Of a DNA stretch of 64,000 nt, positions 43,853-53,494 are shown in pieces. Position 1 is the stretch's first letter. Every line of letters begins with the position of its first letter. Source of the DNA: Georgenia_B sunbinii. Its GTDB lineage: Bacteria; Actinomycetota; Actinomycetes; Actinomycetales; Actinomycetaceae. Made by a program: the position numbers and the translations under genes. The stretch lies in assembly GCF_036421855.1 (NCBI RefSeq), contig NZ_JAZGOK010000002.1; one strand, 5' to 3'. The notes beneath the pieces were generated by a model. That model saw nothing but the letters and a program-made list of their open reading frames with translations, was not told the origin of the DNA and searched no databases.

Positions 43853-44338
43853 TCAGCCCGCCGTCAGCACCTGCCACTCCTCGACGACGTCGACCCCGGC
43901 GTCACGGATGAGGTTGAGCAGCGGGCAGCGGCGCGCGACGAGCCGCTTGAGCTCCTCGAGGTCGGCCTCCGGCGTGGGGGTCTGCAGCGTCAGTGCCAGC
44001 GTCAGCCGCTGGAAGTGCGGTGAGACGTCCGCCGTGCCCAGGAATCCGCGCAGATCGATGGTGCCGGCGGGCCGGACGTCGAGGGCCGTGACGGTGATGC
44101 CGAGCTGCTGAGCAACGGTCTCGACGACGACGCTCACGCAGCCGGCGAGCGACCCCAGCAGGTACTCGATCGGGTTGGGTGCGGCGTCGGTACCGCCGAG
44201 AGACTCTGGCTCGGCGACGACGAACTCGAACTGGCGCGTGGTGACGCGGGTGGCGAGGCTGCCCTCCCACCGCCCGTCGACCGAGAAGTCGGCGAGTCTC
44301 GGGGTGGGGTCGGTGGTTGCTGATGTCGTGGTTGTCAT
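43853..44338 (-). CDS. OsmC-family peroxiredoxin-like protein
   Basis: 161 residues from the ATG at 44338. The two redox Cys of the family are in GSLAGCVSV and ARRCPLLNL. The family reduces organic hydroperoxides. The motif NPIEYLLGSLAGC is typical of the YhfA-like branch rather than of Ohr. Ends 8 bases from the stop of the convergent acidic protein gene. Confidence 0.92.
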   Translation of the reverse strand: MTTTTSATTDPTPRLADFSVDGRWEGSLATRVTTRQFEFVVAEPESLGGTDAAPNPIEYLLGSLAGCVSVVVETVAQQLGITVTALDVRPAGTIDLRGFLGTADVSPHFQRLTLALTLQTPTPEADLEELKRLVARRCPLLNLIRDAGVDVVEEWQVLTAG

Positions 44339-44474
44339 GACGACGACGATGCCGAGGCGGCCCGCCGGCGGCTCGTGCGGCCCGTCCGGTGAGAGTCGCA
44401 CGGCGTGGCATCTCGCCTGCCGAGACCTGAGAGTCCTCCGAGGGAGGTGCCTCAGCGCAGCCGGTACAGGGCGA

Positions 44475-45437
44475 TCAGCGTCGCTCGGGATAGCCCAGGG
44501 CGGGCGCGGTGACGTCGTCGAGCGCGTCCCGGATGGCGTCGGGCAGCGTGAGGTCGCCGGCCGCGAGGGCTCCGCGAAGCTGGTTGAGCGTCCGGGCCCC
44601 GACGATCGCCGAGCTGACGCCCGGCGCGTCCCGTACCCAGGCGAGGGCCACCTCGAGGGGGGAACGTCCCAAGCCGCCGGCGGCCGTCGCTACCGACTCC
44701 ACGATGCCGGCGGCCCGGTCGTTGAGGTAGGGCTCGACGAAGCCGCGCAGGTGGGGCGAGGCGGCGCGGGAGTCGGCCGGCACGTTGCGGCGGTACTTCC
44801 CGGTGAGCACCCCGCGCCCGAGCGGGGACCAGGCGAGCGCGCCGGCGCCCAGTGCCTCGGCGGCCGGCAGCACCTCGCGCTCGATGCCCCGCTCGAGCAG
44901 CGAGTACTCCACCTCGACCGCGGCCAGCCCCGTGCCGTCGTCGGCCAGCGCGGCCGCGGCGTAGCCGGTGAGCCAGGCGGGATGGTTGGAGAGCCCGACG
45001 TAGCGGGTCCGGCCCGAGGCCACGGCACGGCGCAGCGCGTCGAGGGTCTCGTCGGGGGCGACGGCGAGGTCGGGCGCCTGGACCAGCCACAGGTCCAGCC
45101 GGTCGGTGCCGAGCCGGGCGAGGGTGGCGTCGAGGGTGTCGAGCAGGTTGGCGCGCGAGGCGTCCACCCGGCTGCCGTGGACGCCGCGGCGGATCCCGGA
45201 CTTGGAGCACAGGACGACGTCGCGGCGGTCCGTCCGGGTCAGCAGCGTGCCGAGCAGCTCCTCGGCGGCGCCGTCGCCGTAGGAGGCAGCGGTGTCGACA
45301 AGGGTGCCTCCGGCGTCGAGGAAGGCGGTGAGCTGCTCCTCGGCGTCGTGCTCGTCGGTGTCCCGGCCCCAGGTCATGGTGCCCAGGCCGACGGCGGAGA
45401 CGGTGAGCCCGGTGCGGCCGACCCTGCGATGTTCCAT
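44475..45437 (-). CDS. Aldo/keto reductase
   Basis: 320 residues from the ATG at 45437. Motifs: LGTMTWGRDTDEHDA, DTAASYGDGAAEELLG (catalytic Asp and Tyr), SKSGIR where most relatives have Lys, LDLWLVQAPD where the catalytic His is usually LYQ-type Gln/His, and IVGARTLNQL near the NADP site. Reduces aldehydes or ketones; substrate unknown. Divergent from uppP by 73 bases. Confidence 0.92.
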   Translation of the reverse strand: MEHRRVGRTGLTVSAVGLGTMTWGRDTDEHDAEEQLTAFLDAGGTLVDTAASYGDGAAEELLGTLLTRTDRRDVVLCSKSGIRRGVHGSRVDASRANLLDTLDATLARLGTDRLDLWLVQAPDLAVAPDETLDALRRAVASGRTRYVGLSNHPAWLTGYAAAALADDGTGLAAVEVEYSLLERGIEREVLPAAEALGAGALAWSPLGRGVLTGKYRRNVPADSRAASPHLRGFVEPYLNDRAAGIVESVATAAGGLGRSPLEVALAWVRDAPGVSSAIVGARTLNQLRGALAAGDLTLPDAIRDALDDVTAPALGYPERR

Positions 45438-45510
45438 GGCGGTCACGGTACCGGCGTGGCGGCCGGCTCCGGTACGCCACCGGTGGCGCGGACGCCTAAG
45501 GTGGTGCCTC

Positions 45511-46374
45511 GTGACTTGGTGGGAAGCAATTGTTCTCGGAGTGGTGCAGGGACTCACGGAGTTCCTGCCGATCTCTTCCAGCGCGCACCTGCGGATCGTC
45601 GGGGAGCTGCTGCCCGGTGGTGGTGACCCGGGGGCGGCGTTCACCGCGATCACCCAGCTCGGGACCGAGACCGCGGTGCTCATCTACTTCCGCAAGGACA
45701 TCGCCCGGATCATCCGGGCGTGGTTCGGTGCGCTGCCGGTGGGGCCGTGGCGGGGCACTGTGCCGAAGGCCGACCCGGACGCCCGGATGGGCTGGTACAT
45801 CATCCTCGGCTCGGTGCCGATCGTCGTTCTCGGGCTGCTGTTCCAGGACGCGATCGAGACCTCGCTGCGCCACCTGTACATCACCGCCACGATGCTCGCG
45901 CTCTTCGCGATCGTGCTCGGGGCGGCCGACCGGTGGGGCGCCAAGCGCAAGCTGCTCGGCGAGCTCACGCTGCGCGACGGCCTGCTGTTCGGCCTCGCGC
46001 AGTCGCTCGCGCTCATCCCGGGCGTCTCGCGCTCCGGCGGCACCATCACCATGGGGCTGCTGCTGGGCTACACCCGCGAGGCGGCGGCCCGCTACTCGTT
46101 CCTCCTCGCGATCCCCGCGGTGTTCGGCTCGGGCTTCTACCAGCTGATCAAGGCCGATCCCACCCCCGGGGCACCTGGTGCCGGCGCCACCGCGATCGCC
46201 ACGCTGGCGGCCTTCGGCGTCGGGTTCGTCGTCATCATCGCGTTCCTCAAGATCGTCTCGACCTACTCCTACATGCCGTTCGTGGTCTACCGCCTGGTGC
46301 TCGCGGCGTTCGTCGTCTACGCGCTCTGGACCGGCCTGCTCGCCCCCCTCGGTGCGTCGGCGCCCGTGCCGTAG
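45511..46374 (+). CDS. uppP: Undecaprenyl-diphosphatase (UppP/BacA)
   Basis: 287 residues from a GTG start. The two active motifs are GVVQGLTEFLPISSSAHL and GVSRSGGTITMGLLLG, with about eight membrane helices. It frees undecaprenyl phosphate for peptidoglycan synthesis on the outer face of the membrane and gives bacitracin resistance. In related genomes it lies in the same stretch as mshC and PAC2. Confidence 0.96.
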   Translation: MTWWEAIVLGVVQGLTEFLPISSSAHLRIVGELLPGGGDPGAAFTAITQLGTETAVLIYFRKDIARIIRAWFGALPVGPWRGTVPKADPDARMGWYIILGSVPIVVLGLLFQDAIETSLRHLYITATMLALFAIVLGAADRWGAKRKLLGELTLRDGLLFGLAQSLALIPGVSRSGGTITMGLLLGYTREAAARYSFLLAIPAVFGSGFYQLIKADPTPGAPGAGATAIATLAAFGVGFVVIIAFLKIVSTYSYMPFVVYRLVLAAFVVYALWTGLLAPLGASAPVP

Positions 46375-46403
46375 CGGGGGTGTGGCCACCGGCACCGTGG
46401 ACA

Positions 46404-46423
46404 ATGGTTGACGCCTCAACTAT
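46404..46423. promoter_or_regulatory. Operator-like palindrome before the VOC dioxygenase gene
   Basis: ATGGTTGA and TCAACTAT (46404-46411 and 46416-46423) separated by CGCC, complementary at seven of eight positions, 10 bases before the start codon. The TTGA-N4-TCAA core resembles MarR-family sites; no regulator gene is adjacent, so the factor is unknown. Confidence 0.6.
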
Positions 46424-46432
46424 GGTGGGGGC

Positions 46433-47362
46433 ATGAACCAGATGCTCCGCACCGCTCGTCCAGCACAGCCCGGGACCGACGCCACCGCCGTCGCGAACCT
46501 CGACGTGCTCGCCGCTGACACCGCGATGGGTCCGGTCACGCTCCTCGTCGGTGACCTCGACGCGCTGACCACGTACTACACGCAGGGGCTGGCGCTCACG
46601 GTCCTCAGCGCGGTCGGCAACGAGGTCGTCCTCGGCCGTGGTGCGGTACCGATCATCGTGCTGCGCCACGACCCGACCCTGCCGCGCGGCACCCGCCGCA
46701 GCGCGGGCCTGTTCCACAGCGCCATCCTGTTCGAGGACGCGCCGGCGCTGGCCTCGGCCGTCGCCTCGCTCGCGCAGCTCGCCCCTACGAGCTTCGTCGG
46801 CAGCTCTGACCACCTCGTCTCCGAGGCGTTCTACTTCACCGACCCCGAGGGCAACGGCATCGAGCTCTACCTCGACCGGCCGCGCGACACCTGGACGTGG
46901 ACCGACGGTCAGGTGGCGATGGACACCACCCACCTCGACCCCAACGCCTACCTCGGTCAGCACCTCGACGCCGGCCGCCTGCAGCAGGCGACGACGGACC
47001 CCGCCGTCGTCGGGCACGTGCACCTCCAGGTGGGGGACACCGCGACCGCTCGTGAGTTCTACGTCGGCGCCCTCGGCTTCGAGGCGACCTTCGAGATGCC
47101 GTCCGCGCTGTTCGTGTCGGCCGGCGGCTACCACCACCACATGGCGATGAACACCTGGAACAGCGCGGGCGTGGGCCCGCGGGTGCCGGCGCTCGGCCTC
47201 GGCCGCGTCGACATCGTGCTGCCCGGTGGCGACGACCTCGGTGCGCTGACCGACCGGCTCACCGCCCGTGGCCTGCAGTTCCGCGACGACGGCCGCACCG
47301 TGGAGGTCGATGACCCGTGGCGCAACCTGGTCCGGGTCGCGGTTGCCGGTCCAGCGGCCTAA
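46433..47362 (+). CDS. VOC-family ring-cleavage dioxygenase-like protein (CatE/MhqE-like)
   Basis: 309 residues with two VOC modules, about 25-150 (VTLLVGDLDALTTYYTQGLAL) and 165-305 (VVGHVHLQVGDTATAREFYVG). FTDPEGNGIELYLDRPRDTW is typical of CatE/MhqE-like proteins that open catechols or hydroquinones. HLQVGD His, the YHHHMAMNTW His group and a Glu give possible iron ligands. A likely repressor site covers its promoter. A hairpin overlapping the stop separates it from mshC. Confidence 0.88.
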   Translation: MNQMLRTARPAQPGTDATAVANLDVLAADTAMGPVTLLVGDLDALTTYYTQGLALTVLSAVGNEVVLGRGAVPIIVLRHDPTLPRGTRRSAGLFHSAILFEDAPALASAVASLAQLAPTSFVGSSDHLVSEAFYFTDPEGNGIELYLDRPRDTWTWTDGQVAMDTTHLDPNAYLGQHLDAGRLQQATTDPAVVGHVHLQVGDTATAREFYVGALGFEATFEMPSALFVSAGGYHHHMAMNTWNSAGVGPRVPALGLGRVDIVLPGGDDLGALTDRLTARGLQFRDDGRTVEVDDPWRNLVRVAVAGPAA

Positions 47363-47380
47363 CCTGCCGGGTTAGGCTGC
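47354..47380 (+). terminator. Hairpin spanning the end of the VOC gene and the mshC leader
   Basis: Stem of 11 pairs including one G-U (47354-47364 with 47370-47380), loop of 5 bases. It contains the VOC stop codon and ends four bases before the mshC GTG. It may end the VOC transcript or fold over the mshC start region in a read-through transcript. Confidence 0.6.
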
Positions 47381-47384
47381 GGAC

Positions 47385-48644
47385 GTGCACTCCTGGACGA
47401 CTCCCGACCTCCCTTCGCTCCCGGGCTCGGGCCGCCGGGTGCGGCTGACCGAGAGCGCGACCGGTGACCTCGTCGCCACCGACGACTCGGGACCGGCGAC
47501 CCTCTACGTCTGCGGGATCACGCCCTACGACTCCACCCACCTGGGGCACGCCAACACGTACCTCGGCTTCGACCTGCTCGTCCGGGCCTGGCGGGACGCC
47601 GGACGTGAGGTCAACTACGTCCAGAACGTCACCGACATCGACGACCCGCTCCTCGAGCGCGCGACGGCGACCGGCGTCGACTGGCGCGCGTTGGCCGAGG
47701 AGCAGACCGACCTCTTCCGCGGCGACATGACGGCGTTGCGGGTGCTGGCGCCCACCGAGTACGTCGGCGCCGTGGAGTCGATCCCGCTCGTCGTCGACGC
47801 GGTGACCGAGATGCTCGCCAGCGGCGCCGCCTACCGGGTGGCCGTGCCCGACGCCGACGGCGCGGGAGTCGGTGACGTCTATGCCGACACCGCTGCCGAC
47901 CCCGCCTTCGCAGTGGACACCGGCCTCGACGACGCCGACCTGCACCGGTTCTTCGCCGAGCGCGGCGGCGACCCCGACCGTCCCGGCAAGCGCGCGCCGC
48001 TCGACCCGCTGCTGTGGCGGATGGCCCGTGACGGGGAGCCGGACTGGGACGGCGGTGAGCTCGGCCGCGGCCGTCCCGGCTGGCACATCGAGTGCGCCTG
48101 CATCGCGCGTGAGCACCTCGGGGTGCCGTTCGAGGTCCAGGGCGGCGGCAGCGACCTCGTCTTCCCCCACCACGCCTGCAGCGAGTCCCACCTGCGGATG
48201 ATCACCGGCGAGGCGCAGCCGGTCGCCATCCGGGCGCACGGCGGGATGGTCGCCTACGCCGGCTCCAAGATGAGCAAGTCGCTCGGCAACCTCGTGCTCG
48301 TCTCCCAGCTGACCGCCGTCGGCGTCGACCCGATGGCGATCCGCCTCGTGCTGCTGGGCCACCACTACCGCGAGGACTGGGAGTACACCGGCGCACAGCT
48401 GGAGGCCGCCACCGCCCGGCTGGCCCGCTGGCGCACCGCGATGACCGCCCCCACCGGGCCCGACGCCAGCCGGATGCTCGACGCCGTCCGGGTTGCCATG
48501 GCGCGCGACCTCGACGCGCCCGCCGCCATCCGCGCGGTGGACGACTGGGTGGAGTCCGCCGGCATCCACGTCGGCCTCGCCGGGAACCTCGGCCCGCAGC
48601 TCGCGCGCGACACCGTCGACGCGCTGCTCGGCATCAAGGTCTGA
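47385..48644 (+). CDS. mshC: Mycothiol cysteine ligase MshC
   Basis: 419 residues from the GTG at 47385. It resembles cysteinyl-tRNA synthetase without the anticodon domain: zinc Cys43 (LYVCGITPYD), HLGHANTYLGFD, GWHIECACIA (second zinc Cys), FPHHACSESHL and KMSKSLGN. It joins cysteine to GlcN-inositol in mycothiol synthesis, using ATP. Only actinobacteria make mycothiol, which supports the lineage call. No clear Shine-Dalgarno box precedes the start, and a hairpin sits there instead. Confidence 0.95.
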   Translation: MHSWTTPDLPSLPGSGRRVRLTESATGDLVATDDSGPATLYVCGITPYDSTHLGHANTYLGFDLLVRAWRDAGREVNYVQNVTDIDDPLLERATATGVDWRALAEEQTDLFRGDMTALRVLAPTEYVGAVESIPLVVDAVTEMLASGAAYRVAVPDADGAGVGDVYADTAADPAFAVDTGLDDADLHRFFAERGGDPDRPGKRAPLDPLLWRMARDGEPDWDGGELGRGRPGWHIECACIAREHLGVPFEVQGGGSDLVFPHHACSESHLRMITGEAQPVAIRAHGGMVAYAGSKMSKSLGNLVLVSQLTAVGVDPMAIRLVLLGHHYREDWEYTGAQLEAATARLARWRTAMTAPTGPDASRMLDAVRVAMARDLDAPAAIRAVDDWVESAGIHVGLAGNLGPQLARDTVDALLGIKV

Positions 48645-48648
48645 CCGG

Positions 48649-50079
<1,431 letters not shown>

Positions 50080-50181
50080 GGCAGGACCTCCTCATCCTGG
50101 CCGGGCGAGCTCCCCGGGCAAGGTCAGCGTAGTGACCACGGGGCGCGGGGCAACCGGAACGGCCGCCGTGACATCCTGAGA

Positions 50182-50222
50182 CCTGACCTCGGCCGCGACC
50201 GGGGGTGCGCGCCGAGGTCAGG
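50182..50222 (-). terminator. Terminator of the SRPBCC gene
   Basis: Perfect 12-bp stem (50182-50193 with 50211-50222) and a 17-nt loop. The stop codon of the SRPBCC gene (50218-50220) is inside the upstream arm on the minus strand. It separates that gene from the permease gene reading the same way. Confidence 0.7.
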
Positions 50223-50772
50223 CGGTGCGTTCGGCGAGGTCGCGCAGGGTGTGGAGCTGCTTGCGCATCATGGGGAGGTCGCCCCAGGAGAGCAGACGCC
50301 GTCGCACCCGGTTGAGCGGGCCTCGGCCGGCGCCGAAGCGCAGCACGGCGACGAGGCGCGACCCGTCGCCCTCGGGCACCACCCGGTAGGTCACCCATAC
50401 GTCACCGAACAGCGCGAACCGGCGACCGGGGCGGGTGCGCACGGTGACGTCGGTCCCCGGCGTCACGTCCTCGACCGCGAAGATGTACATCACCTTCTGC
50501 CCGGTGCGGAACGGACCCAGCTCCGGCATCGGCCGGCGGGGAGACCGGCGGCCCAGGTTGTCGATCCAGTCGTAGCTGTACGGTGCGACCCGCAGGTTCC
50601 CGAGCCACGTGTAGACCTCGTGCGCCGGCGCAGCGACCCGGACGGCCCGGACGAGGCGGTCGTCGTCGGGGCCGGCGAGGTCGTCGCAGGGGTAGGCGGC
50701 CATCACCTCCTCGCGGGTCGCACCCCACACCCATGGCATACCGGCCCGGCGGCCCTCGTTCTGTCCGTTCAT
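50218..50772 (-). CDS. SRPBCC-fold (polyketide cyclase/START-like) protein
   Basis: 184 residues from the ATG at 50772. The segment VRAVRVAAPAHEVYTWLGNLRVAPYSYDWIDN is the usual SRPBCC opening, then GQKVMYIFAVEDVTPGTDVTVR and a long C-terminal helix. The fold holds hydrophobic ligands; no specific role is evident. Divergent from the regulator gene at 50865 with a 92-bp gap, so it may be its target. Confidence 0.85.
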   Translation of the reverse strand: MNGQNEGRRAGMPWVWGATREEVMAAYPCDDLAGPDDDRLVRAVRVAAPAHEVYTWLGNLRVAPYSYDWIDNLGRRSPRRPMPELGPFRTGQKVMYIFAVEDVTPGTDVTVRTRPGRRFALFGDVWVTYRVVPEGDGSRLVAVLRFGAGRGPLNRVRRRLLSWGDLPMMRKQLHTLRDLAERTA

Positions 50773-50864
50773 CTCTGCGTAACCGATCTCGGAACAACTT
50801 TCTGTAAGGTCGCCGCGACCGACGGTGATCGTGAGCCGTCCGGCGACACGTACCAAGGGGGAAC

Positions 50865-51662
50865 ATGACGGCCGTAGTGGACACGGGTGCGGAGCCCATC
50901 GACGGAATCATGCCGCTCCTCGAGCAGGCCAGGAGCCTCGCCCAGGGGCTGGAACGAACCCTTCACCTCGTCGACGCGCCGCCCTTCGCGGCGGCGGACG
51001 TCGAGGCGATCGACACCCGTGGCCTGAAAGAGATCGCCGCGGCCCGGTCGACGATCGAGATGGTCGCCACGGCCCGGCTCGCCGGGACGGGGGCCACCCG
51101 GCCCATCGCCCGGGCGCTCTACGGCGCCGCGGCCCGTGGCGTGCGCGTGACGGTCCTGCTGGGCCCGCACGACCTCAGCGCGCCGGGGACGAGCACCTCG
51201 CTGCGCTGGTTCCGGGCGGCGGGCGCCAGGGTACGTATCGCGATGCACGCGCCCCCGCTCACCCTGCTCGTCATCGACCGGAGCCTGGCACTCGTGCGCC
51301 CGGTCGACCCGGCCGAGGCCGGGCTCGTCATCACCGGGGCCCCGGCCGTCCCGGCGCTCGCCCACCTCGCGCTGGCCTACTGGGTGCGCAGCACCGTGCC
51401 GCCGCAGGAGCGGTCGCCCGACGGTGACCTGGCGAAGTTCACCGCGCACGATCGCCACCGGCTCCTCGGCTTGCTCGTGTCCGGCGTCAAGGACGAGGCG
51501 GCGGCCCGGGAGGTGGGGGTGTCGCTGCGGACCTATCGCCGCCACGTCCGCCAGCTGAGGGACGAGCTCGGCGCGCGGTCCAGGTTCGAAGCAGGTTTCC
51601 TCGCCGGTGAGCGGGGCTGGTACACGTCCTCGCCTGCGGCCTTGGCGGTCGCGCGCCGCTAG
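50865..51662 (+). CDS. Regulator with PLD/TrmB-like sensor and atypical LuxR HTH
   Basis: 265 residues. After a helical start, residues 60-175 form a phospholipase-D/TrmB-like fold (ALYGAAARGVRVTVLLG, RVRIAMHAPPLTLLVIDRSLALV) lacking the HxK catalytic motif. The C-terminal 75 residues are a LuxR-like helix-turn-helix (LLVSGVKDEAAAREVGVSLRTY) with Arg-rich recognition helix. Similar one-component regulators are many in actinobacteria. Signal and targets unknown. Confidence 0.82.
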   Translation: MTAVVDTGAEPIDGIMPLLEQARSLAQGLERTLHLVDAPPFAAADVEAIDTRGLKEIAAARSTIEMVATARLAGTGATRPIARALYGAAARGVRVTVLLGPHDLSAPGTSTSLRWFRAAGARVRIAMHAPPLTLLVIDRSLALVRPVDPAEAGLVITGAPAVPALAHLALAYWVRSTVPPQERSPDGDLAKFTAHDRHRLLGLLVSGVKDEAAAREVGVSLRTYRRHVRQLRDELGARSRFEAGFLAGERGWYTSSPAALAVARR

Positions 51663-51670
51663 CGAGGAGT

Positions 51671-51959
51671 TCACTCGTGCTCCGGCAGGGAGCCGAGGAA
51701 CGTCAGCAGGGCGGCCCGGTAGCCCTCCGGCGACCTCTTCACGGTGTCGAGGTGGCTGCCCGGCAGCATGACGGCCGTGGCGTTGGCGTACATGTCGGCT
51801 AGTGCCCGGCCCTCGCCCGGGGGCACGATGGGATCCTCGCTGCCGTTGATGAAACAGCATGGGGGTGGTGCTCAGCCCGCCGAGCCCAAGCTCGATCTCG
51901 AGGATGTGGCTCACGAGGTCCAAGATGTCGTCCCGGACCTCGTCGATGGTAACTGTCAT
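51671..51959 (-). pseudogene. Truncated, frameshifted alpha/beta hydrolase
   Basis: From the ATG at 51959 the frame reads VTIDEVRDDILDLVSHILEI and ends with TPMLF near 51853; the continuation lies in another frame as INGSEDPIVPPGEG, LPGSHLDTVKRSPEGY and a stop at 51671. Together these are the last third of an alpha/beta hydrolase, with the acid (SEDPIV) and the catalytic His (GSHLDT). The nucleophile half is missing and a one-base shift near 51851-51857 splits the rest. The 209 bases up to the BrkB gene hold nothing recognisable beyond a Shine-Dalgarno box. Confidence 0.75.
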
Positions 51960-52168
51960 GGCTGTCCTGCCCTTCGGAAGTGGTGATGTCGGCGGGGGCC
52001 CGGTAGGCGGGCGTTCCCGACGGGAAGTCTTCCGGCCGTGGGCCAGGGGTCAACGGTGACGACCAGAAGGTGCAACGTGTGCGGCGCCGAGCCCACCGGC
52101 TTGCAGCAACCGGTCACGCCCGCCATGGCATCCTGGGTGGTGAGGATGGCGATGCGGAGGGAGCAGCG

Positions 52169-53494
52169 GTGCTCGTTGTCGGCGTCGTCATCATCGGCGT
52201 CTGCGCCGCGATCCTGCTGCGGCGGTGGGCACCGACCCGGGACGGGCTGAGCACCGCCTCGTCGACGATCCTCGCGGTCGGCGGCGCCGTCGTCGTCGGG
52301 TCGGTCGTCATGGCGTCCCTCACCGACCCGTGGCGGCCGTGGGCCACCCTGCTGGCAGCCACCGTCGCCGCCGTCGGCCTCCCGCTCGGCGGCGCGTGGG
52401 TCAACCGGCACGCCATCGACCGCCTGCGGGGCCGACGGCGGAGCTCCGGGCCCGGGATCGTCGCCCGGCTCGAGAACTGGGCAGAGTCACGGCCGGCCGG
52501 CTGGGCCGGCGGGCCGGTCGCCGTCGTCGTGCGCTCGTGGCACCGGGCGACAGCCGTCCGGGTGACCGGCCTGGCCGCCGAGATGACGTACTACGGCCTC
52601 ATCTCCCTCGTGCCGCTCCTCACGGCGCTGGGCTCGAGCCTCGGCTACCTCGGCCGGATCGTCGGGGCGGAGCAGGTCGACCGGATCGAGGAGGTCCTCG
52701 TCGACGCTGTCTCCCAGGTGTTCGCCGAGCAGGTCGCTGCCGACGTGCTCGCCCCGCTCATCGAGGGGCTGCTGCGGCAGCAGCGTGCCGGGTTCGCGAT
52801 CGGCAGCGTGCTCATCGCGCTGTGGCTCGCGAGCAGGATGTTCCGAGCAGCGATCCGCGCCCTCGACGACGCCTACCGCGTCCCGGAGCGGCGCAGCCTC
52901 GTCGGGCAGTACGTGCTCGGCCTGGCGCTGGCCGTCGGGGCCGTCGTCACGCTCGTCGTCATCCTCACGCTGGTGGTCGTCGGACCGCTGCTCGGTGACG
53001 GCCAGGAGCTCGCGGCGAGGCTCGGCCTGGGGGCCGTGTTCGAGTTCGCGTGGTCCGTCCTGCGGTGGCCGACCGTCGGCGTCGTCACCGGGGCTTATCT
53101 CACGTTGCTCTACCGCTACGGGCCCAACGTCAGCACCACGTGGGTCCGGTGCTTGCCCGGTGCTGTGCTCGGCACCCTCGGTCTGGTCCTCGTGGCAGCA
53201 GGGTTCAGCGTCTACCTCAGCCTGGCCGGGCTGAGCGCGCCTGACGTGGGCGGGATGCAGACCGCCGCGGTGACCGGGGCGGCACAGGCGATCGGGATGG
53301 TCCTCGCCGGCGTCCTGTGGCTGTGGCTGAGCAGCATCGCGCTCCTGCTCGGCGGCGTCCTCAACGCCGAGCTCGATACGTCGGTCCGCCGGCCGGCGGA
53401 CCGACCGAGCGCCGACGAGGAGACGGTCGAGCGGCGCGAGGAGCCGGCCGGCTCGGGGGAGCGGCCGGCTGGGCTACCAGCCGGCGGCGCCTGA
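52169..53494 (+). CDS. YihY/BrkB-family inner membrane protein
   Basis: 441 residues from the GTG at 52169, preceded by GGAGGGAG. Two N-terminal helices (VLVVGVVIIGVCAAILL and a second near residue 35) are an addition to the six-helix BrkB core (RVTGLAAEMTYYGLISLVPLL, ALDDAYRVPERRSLVGQY, PTVGVVTGAYLTLLYRYGPN, WLWLSSIALLLGGVLNAELD). Family function is unsettled. The tail is Glu/Arg-rich. The last 21 bases overlap the convergent PAC2 gene. Confidence 0.88.
   Translation: MLVVGVVIIGVCAAILLRRWAPTRDGLSTASSTILAVGGAVVVGSVVMASLTDPWRPWATLLAATVAAVGLPLGGAWVNRHAIDRLRGRRRSSGPGIVARLENWAESRPAGWAGGPVAVVVRSWHRATAVRVTGLAAEMTYYGLISLVPLLTALGSSLGYLGRIVGAEQVDRIEEVLVDAVSQVFAEQVAADVLAPLIEGLLRQQRAGFAIGSVLIALWLASRMFRAAIRALDDAYRVPERRSLVGQYVLGLALAVGAVVTLVVILTLVVVGPLLGDGQELAARLGLGAVFEFAWSVLRWPTVGVVTGAYLTLLYRYGPNVSTTWVRCLPGAVLGTLGLVLVAAGFSVYLSLAGLSAPDVGGMQTAAVTGAAQAIGMVLAGVLWLWLSSIALLLGGVLNAELDTSVRRPADRPSADEETVERREEPAGSGERPAGLPAGGA

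Noticed and set aside
51799..51959. Acyl-carrier-like small protein from the ATG at 51959.
   Set aside because: The sequence fits better as the middle of an alpha/beta hydrolase that continues after a one-base shift.
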